Assembly: GCA_004293935.1 (NCBI GenBank)
Contig: RDZH01000015.1
Location: 21,810 to 85,809, forward strand
DNA: 64,000 nt
Direction: 5' to 3'
DNA from: Alphaproteobacteria bacterium
Lineage (GTDB): Bacteria > Pseudomonadota > Alphaproteobacteria > Rickettsiales > UBA998
Shown here one piece after another: positions 20,023 to 29,514 of the stretch. The notes under the pieces are model-generated. The model saw only the letters and a program-made list of their open reading frames with translations. It was not told where the DNA came from and did no database searches. Within the stretch, counting starts at the first letter, position 1; the number at the start of each line of letters is the position of its first letter. Both the position numbers and the translations under genes were made by a program.

Positions 20023-21393
20023 ATGATGATAGAATCCTTCCTTGCTTTTTTAGTACAAATCCTCTCCTCATTATTATTTTATGATATAGCAGGTTTTCCC
20101 TTTATTGTCGCATGGTTGGTTTGTGCTGCTTTGTTCTTTACTGTCTATCTTGGTGGGGTGAATCTGCGTTTGCTGCCAACGGCGTGTCGGTTGATACGTC
20201 ACCCTGCATCGCGTTCTGACGTGGGGGAGATTAGTCCGTTTCAAGCCGTGTTATCAGCGGTTTCTGCAACAGTGGGGTTAGGATCGATTGCGGGTGTTTC
20301 GGTAGCGGTCGCGGTGGGAGGGCCGGGAGTGATTTTTTGGATTATAGTGATGGGCGTGTTTGGCATGGCAACAAAATTTGCCGAAGTGACGTTATCATTA
20401 TGTTACCGCACTGTGGATGCAGAAGGAAAAATCTATGGTGGCCCGATTCATTATCTGCAAACAGGGTTCAAAGAACGCGGATACCCTAAGTTAGGGCGCG
20501 CCCTTGCCGCGTTATTTGCGGTGTTTTGCCTTGGTGGTGCTGTGGGTGGGGGAAGCATGTTCCAAGCCAATCAGACGGTGAAGATTTTTTCTCATCAAAT
20601 AGCATGGTTACAGGATAAGCCATGGATTGTAGCGGGGGCGTTCACCTTAGTGGTGGGATTAGTATTGTTTGGTTCGATTAAGCGTATTGCAAAAGTGGCA
20701 GGGGCGGTTGCGCCGATGAAGGGAATCATGTATCTTCTCTGCACTCTGATTATTCTCGCGGTGAATTATGAGGAAGTGCCACGCGCTCTGTACGCCATGC
20801 TGACGGAAGCATTCACGGCACAGGCTGCGCAAGGTGGCATGTTCGTGATGATTGCCTTGGCGTTTAAGCGTGCCTTATTTGCCAATGAGGCGGGGCTTGG
20901 TTCTGCGCCGATTGCGCACGCCGCTGCTACGGTGCAAAGCCCTGCTCATGAAGGAACATTAGCGTTGGTAGAACCGCTCTTTGCTGCCTTTATCGCGCTG
21001 CTCACTGGTTTAATGGTGGTGGTGACCAATGCACACATTAATGCCACTATTGATGATGGAGTGGTGATTGCGGCACAGGCATTTGCGACGGTGAGTCCGT
21101 GGTTTACGGCAATGTTGGCGTTTAACGTTCTGCTCTTTGCCTATGGCACGACAATCGGATGGAGCTATTATGGTGAAATAGCATGGTGTCACCTTTTTGG
21201 AAAATCCAGTATTCGGATCTATTATATGTTTTATATTGTCGCATGTTTTATTGGAGGCATCAGCCATTTTTCAGTCGTGTTGGATTTGGCGGATCTGTTT
21301 ATCCTTGGCATGGCGTTGCCGAATATCATTGCTTTGTATGTTTTGCGTGGGCGCATTAAAGCGGAGATGATGGCGTTTATCAAAATTAAGTAG
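20023..21393 (+). CDS. Sodium:alanine (AGCS family) symporter
   Basis: Inner-membrane transporter importing alanine or glycine with Na+ or H+. The 456-residue protein has about ten to eleven hydrophobic segments and the family signatures SAVSATVGLGSIAGVSVAV, GPGVIFWIIVMGVFGMATKF and KRALFANEAGLGSAPIAH. GGAAC lies before the start ATG at 20023. Monocistronic, divergent from the 375-residue orphan. Substrate preference between Ala and Gly cannot be told from the sequence. Confidence 0.92.
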   Translation: MMIESFLAFLVQILSSLLFYDIAGFPFIVAWLVCAALFFTVYLGGVNLRLLPTACRLIRHPASRSDVGEISPFQAVLSAVSATVGLGSIAGVSVAVAVGGPGVIFWIIVMGVFGMATKFAEVTLSLCYRTVDAEGKIYGGPIHYLQTGFKERGYPKLGRALAALFAVFCLGGAVGGGSMFQANQTVKIFSHQIAWLQDKPWIVAGAFTLVVGLVLFGSIKRIAKVAGAVAPMKGIMYLLCTLIILAVNYEEVPRALYAMLTEAFTAQAAQGGMFVMIALAFKRALFANEAGLGSAPIAHAAATVQSPAHEGTLALVEPLFAAFIALLTGLMVVVTNAHINATIDDGVVIAAQAFATVSPWFTAMLAFNVLLFAYGTTIGWSYYGEIAWCHLFGKSSIRIYYMFYIVACFIGGISHFSVVLDLADLFILGMALPNIIALYVLRGRIKAEMMAFIKIK

Positions 21394-21476
21394 TACTATA
21401 TCGTGATTTTTCCCTTCCCGTCATTAAAACTCTAAGGCAATGATGCAATGTCAGATGGAGGAAGGGGTTTTATTCA

Positions 21477-21707
21477 ATGAATCACACTATAAATTGGAAT
21501 GCGATAGGCATCATTATTGCGATGATTGGCAATATGGGAGCGGGTATTTGGTATGCAAGCCAACTTTCTGCACGGGTGGAAGTGCTGGAAAAGCGCACCT
21601 CGAACATGCACACCGACCGCGAATTATTAGTCCGCATCGATGAACGTACTCGCGCTATGGCGGAGGCGATTGGCGAGCTGAAGCAGAATATGGGAGGCGA
21701 ACGCTGA
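21477..21707 (+). CDS. Small single-span membrane protein, phage-lysis-like
   Basis: A 76-residue protein with an N-terminal membrane helix (about residues 8-27) followed by a charged coiled-coil helix (LSARVEVLEKRTS...LVRIDERTRAMAEAIGELKQ). This layout is common in phage small membrane proteins found next to endolysins (DUF2730-like or spanin/holin-associated proteins); the assignment is by layout only. A strong ribosome-binding site (GGAGGAAGGGG) precedes the ATG. The stop overlaps the M15 peptidase start (TGATG), so the pair is translationally coupled. Confidence 0.75.
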   Translation: MNHTINWNAIGIIIAMIGNMGAGIWYASQLSARVEVLEKRTSNMHTDRELLVRIDERTRAMAEAIGELKQNMGGER

Positions 21708-22111
21708 TGTTTTTTGAACATTATTCTTTAATCTCTACCAATGCATGGCACTATCGCTATTTCACCCCGCGTGAGTTGGCAAGCAAGGGCGATGGATCAT
21801 TGCTGGTGAACCATGATGCGATTGCGAGGTTGGAACATATGCGTGAGATTATGGGTGTGCCATTGATTATTACCTCTGCGTATCGTGACCCTCTCCATAA
21901 TGCCAAAATCGGGGGCGCACCGCTCAGTATGCATCGCTTCGGGCGGGCGTTTGATGTATCGATTAGAGGGCATGACAGGCAACAACTTTATCAGGCAGCC
22001 CTTACAGCGGGTTTCACAGGTTTTGGTTTTTATGCAACATTCCTGCATGTGGATACGGGCAGGAAACGGCATTGGGGCAAAAGCGCGCCCATCTATGGGG
22101 TGCGCGGATAA
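21707..22111 (+). CDS. M15A-type D-Ala-D-Ala metallopeptidase (endolysin-like)
   Basis: A 134-residue single-domain zinc peptidase of the kind used as phage endolysin or muramoyl-peptide hydrolase. N-terminal YFTPRELASKGDGSLLVN matches the fold's entry segment; zinc ligands are visible as MHRFGRAFDVSI (His and Asp, H-x6-D spacing) and the distal FLHVDTG (His). No signal peptide, so secretion would depend on a holin-like partner, which the upstream small membrane protein may provide. The 3' end, including the IYGVRG coding stretch, is duplicated in the following intergenic DNA. Confidence 0.88.
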   Translation: MFFEHYSLISTNAWHYRYFTPRELASKGDGSLLVNHDAIARLEHMREIMGVPLIITSAYRDPLHNAKIGGAPLSMHRFGRAFDVSIRGHDRQQLYQAALTAGFTGFGFYATFLHVDTGRKRHWGKSAPIYGVRG

Positions 22112-22140
22112 ACAAGTCGCGCCCATCTATGGGGTGCGCG
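22084..22140 (+). repeat. 23-bp direct duplication at the 3' end of the M15 gene
   Basis: Bases 22084-22106 are repeated exactly at 22118-22140, offset 34 bp. The first copy lies in coding sequence (IYGVRG and stop), the second just outside it. Each copy contains an imperfect GC-rich dyad (CGCGCCC / GGGTGCGCG), so each can fold into a hairpin. Confidence 0.9.
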
Positions 22141-22163
22141 ACATTTAAGAACATTCACTGTGA

Positions 22164-22240
22164 TTTGTCATTCCTGCGAAGGCAGGAATCCAGTAACAAC
22201 AGTAGTTTATGGATGCCTGCTTCATCTAAGGGCATGACAA
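22164..22240. repeat. Dispersed intergenic palindromic repeat, copy B
   Basis: TTGTCATTCCTGC-GAAG-GCAGGAATCCAG followed by TAACAACAGTAG and a second, partly decayed arm ending GGGCATGACAAG. Same orientation and same internal spacer as copy C at 24409; together they bracket the DUF898-M48 gene pair. Confidence 0.85.
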
Positions 22241-22307
22241 GAAGTGAGAATTATTCAGAATATTCACACAAATAAATTTGTAATTTTAGTGTGAATGGAT
22301 TAAGTTC

Positions 22308-23315
22308 ATGCATCATTTTTTCAAAAGCCATGATTTAAGGATGCATCGGATGCAGCAACACAGCAGTGTATCGCAGAATAATTTATTGCAATATTGCGGA
22401 ACTAAGGGTGAGATTTATAAGGTATGGATCAAGAATTTGCTGCTGATGATCGTCACCTTCTTGGTGTATCGCGCATGGGCAAAGACGCGGATGCGAAAAT
22501 ATATATGGTCGCATTATGTTATTGCGGGTGATCCTCTACGCTATACGGGTACGGGGGGAGAAATCTTCAAAGGTTATGTGATTGCAGCGTTAATATTTGC
22601 GGTGCTTTCTGCGATACCATTCATTATAGCGATGATTTTTAACAATGAATCCTTAGCAAAAGCAAATATAGCGTTTTATCTATCATTTCTTATTGGTTTT
22701 TATGCCTATTATTCTGGATTGCGCTATCGCTTAGGGCGCACGACATGGCGGGGGATTCGTCTTCGGCTTACGGGTAATGCGATTCACTATCTTGGCTTAG
22801 CATTAAAACGTATGTTTGTGAATATCTTCACGCTTGGTTTTGCGATTCCCACAAGTGACATCAAGAAACATAGTTACATCATGAATCATCTGTTTCTTGG
22901 CAATCAAGCTGCGGTCTTTGTTGAGGATATATCGGGGCTGAAGAAAACACACATTATCACATGGTTGCTTGCTGTACCCACCTTGCTTATTTCACGTTTT
23001 TGGTATCGTGCAGCCCTTGCCAATAAAAAATTAGAGAACCTCTCATTGGGCAATATTCGCTTTTATGGTTCGTACACAGGCGGGGCATATGCAAAACTTT
23101 TTTTTGGTAATATCGGGCTAGTTGTTATTACGCTTGGTCTAGGGATGCCGCTTATTGTGCATCGTATGATGGTATTTCATGCGCGCAATGTGTCCATTGT
23201 TGGCACATTAGAAGATATAGCGATTTTGCAACAACAATCACAGTTGAGTGGCATTGGTGAGGGCTTATCGGATCAGTTTGATACGGGAATGGATGTCGAT
23301 CTTGGTTTTATTTGA
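22308..23315 (+). CDS. DUF898 (YjgN-like) multi-pass membrane protein
   Basis: The 335-residue protein has two tandem halves of the DUF898 type: FYRAWAKTRMRKYIWSH-like segments (here VYRAWAKTRMRKYIWSHYV at about residue 53 and RFWYRAALANKKLENLSLG at about residue 230) with hydrophobic helices on either side, at about residues 40-55, 88-115, 125-145, 163-185, 220-235 and 262-285. DUF898 proteins have no established function. The gene overlaps the following M48 protease by 23 bp. In my memory of other proteobacteria, DUF898 and M48 genes are recurrent neighbours, which suggests a joint membrane-quality role; that is inference. Confidence 0.85.
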   Translation: MHHFFKSHDLRMHRMQQHSSVSQNNLLQYCGTKGEIYKVWIKNLLLMIVTFLVYRAWAKTRMRKYIWSHYVIAGDPLRYTGTGGEIFKGYVIAALIFAVLSAIPFIIAMIFNNESLAKANIAFYLSFLIGFYAYYSGLRYRLGRTTWRGIRLRLTGNAIHYLGLALKRMFVNIFTLGFAIPTSDIKKHSYIMNHLFLGNQAAVFVEDISGLKKTHIITWLLAVPTLLISRFWYRAALANKKLENLSLGNIRFYGSYTGGAYAKLFFGNIGLVVITLGLGMPLIVHRMMVFHARNVSIVGTLEDIAILQQQSQLSGIGEGLSDQFDTGMDVDLGFI

Positions 23316-24396
23316 TAGAAATAATCAGCATCACACCACATTTTATGACGGAATGCACGCCGTTGCTAGGGCTGTGGATGTATCCGTTTTTGCCACGGGC
23401 ATTGAAATCTGTGACAAGGAGCAGCATAGAAAATTCTTCTGCTCCTATGAGAATTTGCACATCATGGATGTTCCGCGTGATGGGCAATCTGGCTATGCGC
23501 ATTGTACGCAATTTCCTGAATCGCAACTTTTACTTGATGATGCGTTGTTTCGGGCGATAAAACCTCATGTGCAGACAAAAACACCATGGAATATCATTGC
23601 CATGATCGGCATATTGGTGGTTTTGGTGGGATTGATCGTGTTCGTGACGATTCCTGCCTCCGCTCCTGTGATTGCTGCAATGATACCTGCAACGGTTGAA
23701 AAAAGACTTGGTGCTTTGGTGTTTGATGAGATCAAGCGGGGTAAGCTCGTTTGCCCGCAGGATGCACAACCGCACATGATGCTTCAAAGTTTAGTTGATG
23801 ATTTTGCACACGCAAACAATATTGCACCAGTGAACATCGTGATTGTGCATTCCAGTGAGATTAATGCCTTTGCCTTGCCAGCGCGACAGATCGTACTATT
23901 TGACGGCTTGCTTCAGCAGACGGCAACCCCTGAAGCATTGGCAGGGGTCATTGCCCATGAAATTGGGCATGTTGCCTATAATCATAGTATGGAGAGTTTT
24001 GTGCGTATTTTGGGTATGGGATTGATCGTGGAAGTGGCGACAGGTGGCGGCGGCACAATGTTGTTTTTAGGCTCGGAATTATATCATAATGTCTATAGTC
24101 GTGAGAAAGAGCAACAAGCAGATGAATTTGCAGCTCGTGCCATGCACGCAAAGCAGTATGATGTACATAAAGTGGCAGATTTCTTTGCGCGTAGTGTGAA
24201 GGAAGAAAGCGGATTATTAGAGCAGTTTTCTTGGCTCTCGACCCACCCAACCCATCAATCACGCATTGATTTTTTCACATCCTATCCGCAGGAACACTCG
24301 TCACGCACCCCCGTGATGACAGATGCACAATGGCGCGTGCTTCAAAAGATGAAAGGATGCGGCTTTCATAAAGAGAGGCTTCTACACAACCCATAA
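23293..24396 (+). CDS. Membrane-anchored M48-family zinc metalloprotease
   Basis: A 367-residue protease. The N-terminal region (about residues 1-105) is soluble and unrecognised, followed by a membrane helix (about 112-138), then the M48 catalytic domain with the HEIGH zinc motif in VIAHEIGHVAYNHS and the third ligand Glu in REKEQQADEFAARAM. WLSTHPTHQSRI near the C terminus is typical of Oma1/BepA-like M48 peptidases that act on membrane or periplasmic proteins. The ATG at 23293 lies within the DUF898 gene, with GGGAATGG just upstream, so translation is probably coupled. Confidence 0.9.
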   Translation: MSILVLFDRNNQHHTTFYDGMHAVARAVDVSVFATGIEICDKEQHRKFFCSYENLHIMDVPRDGQSGYAHCTQFPESQLLLDDALFRAIKPHVQTKTPWNIIAMIGILVVLVGLIVFVTIPASAPVIAAMIPATVEKRLGALVFDEIKRGKLVCPQDAQPHMMLQSLVDDFAHANNIAPVNIVIVHSSEINAFALPARQIVLFDGLLQQTATPEALAGVIAHEIGHVAYNHSMESFVRILGMGLIVEVATGGGGTMLFLGSELYHNVYSREKEQQADEFAARAMHAKQYDVHKVADFFARSVKEESGLLEQFSWLSTHPTHQSRIDFFTSYPQEHSSRTPVMTDAQWRVLQKMKGCGFHKERLLHNP

Positions 24397-24408
24397 AATC
24401 AACAAATT

Positions 24409-24483
24409 CGTCATTCTTGGCGCAAGGCAGGAATCCAGTAACAACAGTAGCTTATGGATACCCGCCTACGCGGGTATGACAAG
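24409..24483. repeat. Dispersed intergenic palindromic repeat, copy C
   Basis: TCGTCATTC...GGCAGGAATCCAGTAACAACAGTAG then TTATGGATACCCGCC-TAC-GCGGGTATGACAAG. The right hairpin is perfect (ATACCCGC/GCGGGTAT) and its bases differ from copy A (ATTCCCGC) with the pairing preserved, i.e. compensatory change. Confidence 0.85.
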
Positions 24484-24521
24484 AATTGAGCGGAAACATG
24501 CACAGAATGCTTGCATTTTGA

Positions 24522-25601
<1,080 letters not shown>

Positions 25602-25605
25602 GTTT

Positions 25606-25631
25606 TAGGGTTTTAGGGGGTAGGGGGTAAC
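25606..25631 (+). repeat. G-rich telomere-like repeat, left arm of an inverted pair
   Basis: Repeats of TTTTAGGG/TAGGGGG immediately after ilvC. It is the inverted counterpart of 26620-26644 beyond the lipoprotein gene; the two arms match at about 22 of 25 aligned positions. Confidence 0.75.
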
Positions 25632-25645
25632 TTTTTGTTAGCCCC
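25623..25645 (+). terminator. Probable ilvC terminator
   Basis: GGGGGTAAC and GTTAGCCCC pair around a TTTTT loop (one G-G mismatch), 21 bp after the ilvC stop, and are followed by a T-rich run (GTTATTTTT). The 5' arm is part of the G-rich repeat. Confidence 0.6.
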
Positions 25646-25671
25646 TATCCGTTATTTTTGATAGCAGGCAA

Positions 25672-26637
25672 ATGATGGTACGCATGAGAATAAGTACAAA
25701 AAAAATACATAGTTTGTTGGTTATGTTTGTGGTGATGCTTGTTGTGGGGTGCGGGCAAAAAAAACATGAAGATACGGAAAAGAATCAGCAAGATTTTGCT
25801 AATGAGTTCTTTGAAAAAAAAGATAAAGCTATGGTCCTTATTTCGATTGCGGAGGAACAGGATACGATCATGGGTACGAAATTTTCTAATCCTTATTCGG
25901 CATCTTTCATTCGAAAAGTTGATTTCCCGCATAAATTAGATAAACCTTTTCATGTTGTATCTCCGAATAGTTTGGTATTTAAGGATATTCTACCTATGGA
26001 TGAGCCATCCTTCTTGCGCAAAGTCCTAGATCCAATAGGAGCGCGAAGGGCGATGTTTTTTACTATCAGCCTTCCGTACAATCAAATGCGAGAATATCAT
26101 AAGAGAACAAAAGATCCAGTATATTTTCAAGAATTTTTTGTTAATAGTGTTGCCAGTTATGATGTTGATGGTAATATTCAGCATATAGGTGCGACTATAG
26201 AACCAGGTACGTATACATTGGCTGCTGTAGCAAAAGGAGTGGAAACATCCACTACATATTCAACGCCAACTTTTTACACTAATATTATAGAAAATTTCTT
26301 AGAAGCCCCAGCACCAGAACTCACATTTACGGTGAAAGGAGGGGAAGTGATTTATCTTGGTCATATGGTAATCAAGAGGACAAAGCACAAATCATTTTTA
26401 GAACAGTTAAACGGAGAAGATGATTGGTCATTTCAAGTTAAAGTAGAAGATCGTTTTCAGGAGATATGGAAAAGGGGAGAGGATAATCTTCACCCTTCAT
26501 TCTTCTGGAAAGCACAACATCGTTTGCTAAAGCCATTACACAATGTAGATGTCAAATCGTATGAGCTTCAGTCTATGGACAGTGGATTATTTTCTACGCC
26601 ACCTTACGTACATCTTGCTGTAACCCCTAACCCCTAG
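25672..26637 (+). CDS. Hypothetical lipoprotein inserted between ilvC and leuA
   Basis: Unrecognised 321-residue protein with a lipoprotein signal: positive N terminus, hydrophobic core and lipobox VVGC with Cys at residue 27, so the mature protein should be anchored in a membrane facing the periplasm. The mature part is soluble, with mixed alpha/beta character (PGTYTLAAVAKG, GGEVIYLGHMVI look like beta-sandwich strands). Base composition is visibly more AT-rich than ilvC or leuA. The final codons (VTPNP, stop) are encoded by the C-rich right arm of the inverted repeat, and leuA begins eight bases after its stop. ATG 25684 is an alternative start. The setting suggests acquisition as a cassette. 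Confidence 0.75.
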   Translation: MMVRMRISTKKIHSLLVMFVVMLVVGCGQKKHEDTEKNQQDFANEFFEKKDKAMVLISIAEEQDTIMGTKFSNPYSASFIRKVDFPHKLDKPFHVVSPNSLVFKDILPMDEPSFLRKVLDPIGARRAMFFTISLPYNQMREYHKRTKDPVYFQEFFVNSVASYDVDGNIQHIGATIEPGTYTLAAVAKGVETSTTYSTPTFYTNIIENFLEAPAPELTFTVKGGEVIYLGHMVIKRTKHKSFLEQLNGEDDWSFQVKVEDRFQEIWKRGEDNLHPSFFWKAQHRLLKPLHNVDVKSYELQSMDSGLFSTPPYVHLAVTPNP

Positions 26638-26644
26638 AACCCTC
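26620..26644 (-). repeat. C-rich telomere-like repeat, right arm of the inverted pair
   Basis: GTAACCCCTAACCCCTAGAA followed by CCCTC. It covers the last codons of the lipoprotein gene and the space where the leuA ribosome-binding site should be; leuA has no visible Shine-Dalgarno sequence as a result. Confidence 0.75.
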
Positions 26645-26645
26645 T

Positions 26646-28184
26646 ATGAAACACATCATTATTTTTGATACCACCCTACGCGATGGCGAACAATCTCCCG
26701 GCATGTCGATGACCAAAGAGGAGAAGCTCTTGGTCGCAGAATTGCTCGATACGATGGGCGTTGATGTCATTGAGGCAGGTTTTGCGATGGCAAGTGAGGG
26801 GGATTTTCACGCGGTGAAAGCGATTGCGGAAGTGGCAAAAAATGCCGTCATCTGTTCCTTGTCGCGGGCGAAATATGCCGATATTGAACGGGCAGGGGAG
26901 GCGGTGAAACCTGCGAAACGTGGGCGTATTCATACCTTCATTTCCACCAGCGATATACATCTGAAATATCAATTCCGTTTGGAAAAGCCCGCCGTGATCG
27001 AGATCATCAAAGATACGGTTGCCTATGCACGTCGGTTTACTGATGATGTTGAATGGTCGGCAATGGATGCCACCCGCTCGGACTTAGGCTTTTTGTGCCA
27101 AGCAGTCGAAGCCGCGATTGGGGCAGGGGCAACTACCATCAACCTTCCTGATACGGTCGGCTATGCCACCCCTGATGATGTGGCGCATATGTTCCGTCAT
27201 GTGATGGGGAACGTGCCAAATGCAGATAAGGCAGTGTTCTCATTCCATGGGCAGAATGATTTAGGGCTTGCTACAGCCAACACCTTAGCCGCCTTGCAAG
27301 CAGGGGCAGGGCAGGCGGAAGTCACCATTAATGGCATTGGTGAGCGGGCAGGCAATACCTCATTAGAAGAAGTGGTGATGACGCTGAAAACCCGCAAAGA
27401 TCGCTATGGCATGGAATGCGGCGTGAAAAGCGAATATATTATGCGGGCATCGCGCTTGATTCAATCCGTCACAGGGCAATCGGTGCAGGTGAATAAAGCC
27501 ATTGTTGGGGCGAATGCCTTTGCGCATGAATCGGGTATTCATCAAGATGGGATGTTGAAGCATAGCGGGACGTATGAAATTATGACCCCTGAATCGATTG
27601 GATTGACCCGTTCTAATCTAGTGATGGGCAAACATTCGGGCAGACATGCTTTTAAGAACAAGCTGGAAGAATTGAACATTACGCTGGGTGATAATGCCTT
27701 TGAAGATGCCTTTAATCGCTTCAAAGCCTTGGCAGATAAAAAGAAAGATGTGTTTGATGAGGATATTCTCTCTCTTGTTGATGGTGAAGATGATAGCCAT
27801 GCATTGACATTGCTGTCGCTTGCGGTGCAATGTGGCACGGGCGCAGTGCAGCAAGCCGAAGTGGTGCTACACCAAGATGGGCAAGAGTTACGCACGACAC
27901 AACAAGGTAATGGTCCTGTGGATGCGATCTTCAAATCAATCAAAATGTTAGTACCTTCGGCGGAATCTGCGCATTTGAAGATTTATCAGGTACATGCGGT
28001 GACGGCGGGAACAGACGCGCAAGCGGAAGTGACGGTACGTCTTGAGATGGGGGAAACCATCATCAACGGGCATGGTGCAGATGTGGATACATTGGTGGCA
28101 AGTGCAAAAGCCTATCTTGATGCACTCAATAAGGTGGATAGGCTACGCGCCCGTAAGGATAATTTGCTTGAACCTGTGTCCTAA
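26646..28184 (+). CDS. leuA: 2-isopropylmalate synthase
   Basis: Condenses acetyl-CoA and 2-ketoisovalerate, the first committed step of leucine synthesis. The 512-residue protein has the HMGL-like barrel with DTTLRDGEQSPGMSM at residue 6, the metal/substrate motifs NLPDTVGYATP and FHGQNDLGLATANTLAAL, GIGERAGNTSLEE, HESGIHQDG, and the C-terminal regulatory LeuA domain (about residues 390-505) through which leucine normally inhibits the enzyme. Length and order fit the standard type. No Shine-Dalgarno sequence is visible because the upstream bases belong to a C-rich repeat. Confidence 0.96.
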   Translation: MKHIIIFDTTLRDGEQSPGMSMTKEEKLLVAELLDTMGVDVIEAGFAMASEGDFHAVKAIAEVAKNAVICSLSRAKYADIERAGEAVKPAKRGRIHTFISTSDIHLKYQFRLEKPAVIEIIKDTVAYARRFTDDVEWSAMDATRSDLGFLCQAVEAAIGAGATTINLPDTVGYATPDDVAHMFRHVMGNVPNADKAVFSFHGQNDLGLATANTLAALQAGAGQAEVTINGIGERAGNTSLEEVVMTLKTRKDRYGMECGVKSEYIMRASRLIQSVTGQSVQVNKAIVGANAFAHESGIHQDGMLKHSGTYEIMTPESIGLTRSNLVMGKHSGRHAFKNKLEELNITLGDNAFEDAFNRFKALADKKKDVFDEDILSLVDGEDDSHALTLLSLAVQCGTGAVQQAEVVLHQDGQELRTTQQGNGPVDAIFKSIKMLVPSAESAHLKIYQVHAVTAGTDAQAEVTVRLEMGETIINGHGADVDTLVASAKAYLDALNKVDRLRARKDNLLEPVS

Positions 28185-28275
28185 TTCTATCACTACCATA
28201 GAACTGAATGGCTAGTACTCAATCAGATGATGTTTTTATTAAGTAACACATACGTAATTTTGCTAGAATAGTTGT

Positions 28276-28908
28276 ATGAAATATGTACGTGATAAGTTGA
28301 ATCGCCCTTTGCCTGATAAGGAGGTGGGAGATCTTCCTTTGGCATCGCAAACGCTGGTGGCAGGGTTATGGTATCGTATCCTCGCGTTTATCCTCGATTT
28401 TTTGACCGTGAGCAGTTTGTATCTGATTGCGATTGTACCCTTATTGCGCGCTTATTATTTTGGCGATCATAGAGTGGTCTCACCTTATGCTTTTCGGGCA
28501 GCACTACTTTCTTATGTCGCGTTGGCAATGATCTATGTAGTGAACTTTACCTGTAGTCCGTTGCGTGCTACGTTGGGGCAACGCCTTGTGGGGGTGTATG
28601 TCACGCATCTGTTGGGATGGCGCGTTTCTGTTATGATCGCGATTGTGCGTTTCATGATTTGCTATGCTCCTTTTATCATCTTTTGTGCTGTATTTACGGA
28701 GCTGTTTGCGGATATGTTCCATCTTATAGGGTGGCGTGATGCGCAGCAAACATCATTGGAGCGTGAGTTTTTTTATCCGATGGTGTTCATTATTGTGGTG
28801 ATGCAAAGTGCCTTATGGTGGCCATTATGTACGGGGCATCCGCATAGGGTGGGATGGGATCGGTGGACGAATACGACCTTGTTACGGCGCAAGATTACAA
28901 GAGGTTGA
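28276..28908 (+). CDS. RDD-family membrane protein
   Basis: A 210-residue membrane protein of the RDD family, named for conserved Arg and Asp residues: R-x6-D in YRILAFILDFLTVSS (first helix, about residue 37) and the LGQRLVGVYV motif after the second helix. Hydrophobic segments lie at about residues 35-58, 75-95, 118-140 and 170-188. RDD proteins have been linked to Na+/H+ exchange or to membrane insertion in a few cases, but the role is generally unknown. Monocistronic, followed by a shared terminator. Confidence 0.88.
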   Translation: MKYVRDKLNRPLPDKEVGDLPLASQTLVAGLWYRILAFILDFLTVSSLYLIAIVPLLRAYYFGDHRVVSPYAFRAALLSYVALAMIYVVNFTCSPLRATLGQRLVGVYVTHLLGWRVSVMIAIVRFMICYAPFIIFCAVFTELFADMFHLIGWRDAQQTSLEREFFYPMVFIIVVMQSALWWPLCTGHPHRVGWDRWTNTTLLRRKITRG

Positions 28909-28916
28909 AAAAGGAA

Positions 28917-28949
28917 GAAGCCGAATCCCCTTGGCGGGGAAACGGCTTC
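28917..28949 (-). terminator. Intrinsic terminator between convergent genes
   Basis: GAAGCCG / CGGCTTC outer stem with an inner TCCCC / GGGGA stem. On the minus strand it is followed by TTCCTTTTT, so it mainly terminates the minus-strand 147-residue gene; it may also stop readthrough from the RDD gene. Confidence 0.75.
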
Positions 28950-28957
28950 AACTAGCT

Positions 28958-29401
28958 TTAATTATCAAAGATGCAATAAATTGCAACTGCCATGCAGGTG
29001 AACATAGCACCCATCCATGACAATGCCATCAAAGAAAACAGTCCTTCAATGACAACCCGATGATTCTGTGCGAGTATTGCATGGACCACGATGGCTAGTG
29101 CAAACCCTAAAATAAGTTGGATCAACACGTGGAACGCGATTGCACCACTGTTTTTTGGAGGTGGTGACCACAACACGTTCATCATCAAACAAAATCCATA
29201 GCCAAGGGCTAAGAGTAATAAAGTTGGTATGATGGAACTTATGTGCCGCATGACATAGCCGCTTAGTTCGTAAAACAAACTAACGGCAGGAAAAAATAGA
29301 AATGCCACCAACAGAAGTTTGAGAGCAACAACCAAAGTTCTTGGATTGATCATGGTATTAGGTTGGGTAAATTTCTTTGTGTACAACCTGAAGCGCATCA
29401 A
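28958..29401 (-). CDS. Hypothetical four-helix membrane protein
   Basis: Unrecognised 147-residue protein with hydrophobic segments at about residues 25-45, 58-78, 88-110 and 120-142, i.e. four closely spaced membrane helices. The longest frame starts at a TTG (29401); an ATG at 29353 (MINPRTLVVALK) would give 131 residues and all four helices, and is an equally good start. Neither has a clear ribosome-binding site. It ends just before a strong terminator. Confidence 0.65.
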   Translation of the reverse strand: MMRFRLYTKKFTQPNTMINPRTLVVALKLLLVAFLFFPAVSLFYELSGYVMRHISSIIPTLLLLALGYGFCLMMNVLWSPPPKNSGAIAFHVLIQLILGFALAIVVHAILAQNHRVVIEGLFSLMALSWMGAMFTCMAVAIYCIFDN

Positions 29402-29514
29402 AGCGAAAAATAGAGTAGTAATCTACTAAAGCCAATGTGCGCTAAAGAAAGAACACAAAAGAAAGAACATGTTTATGATAGCATAGATGATCGTAACGAG
29501 CAATCATATATTTT

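Noticed and set aside
22164..24483. Attachment sites of an integrated element around the DUF898-M48 genes
   Set aside because: The repeats belong to a six-copy family and no recombinase lies between them; recombination remains possible but not site-specific integration.
26676..27943. Several minus-strand frames within leuA
   Set aside because: Shadows of leuA; no start signals and no family resemblance.
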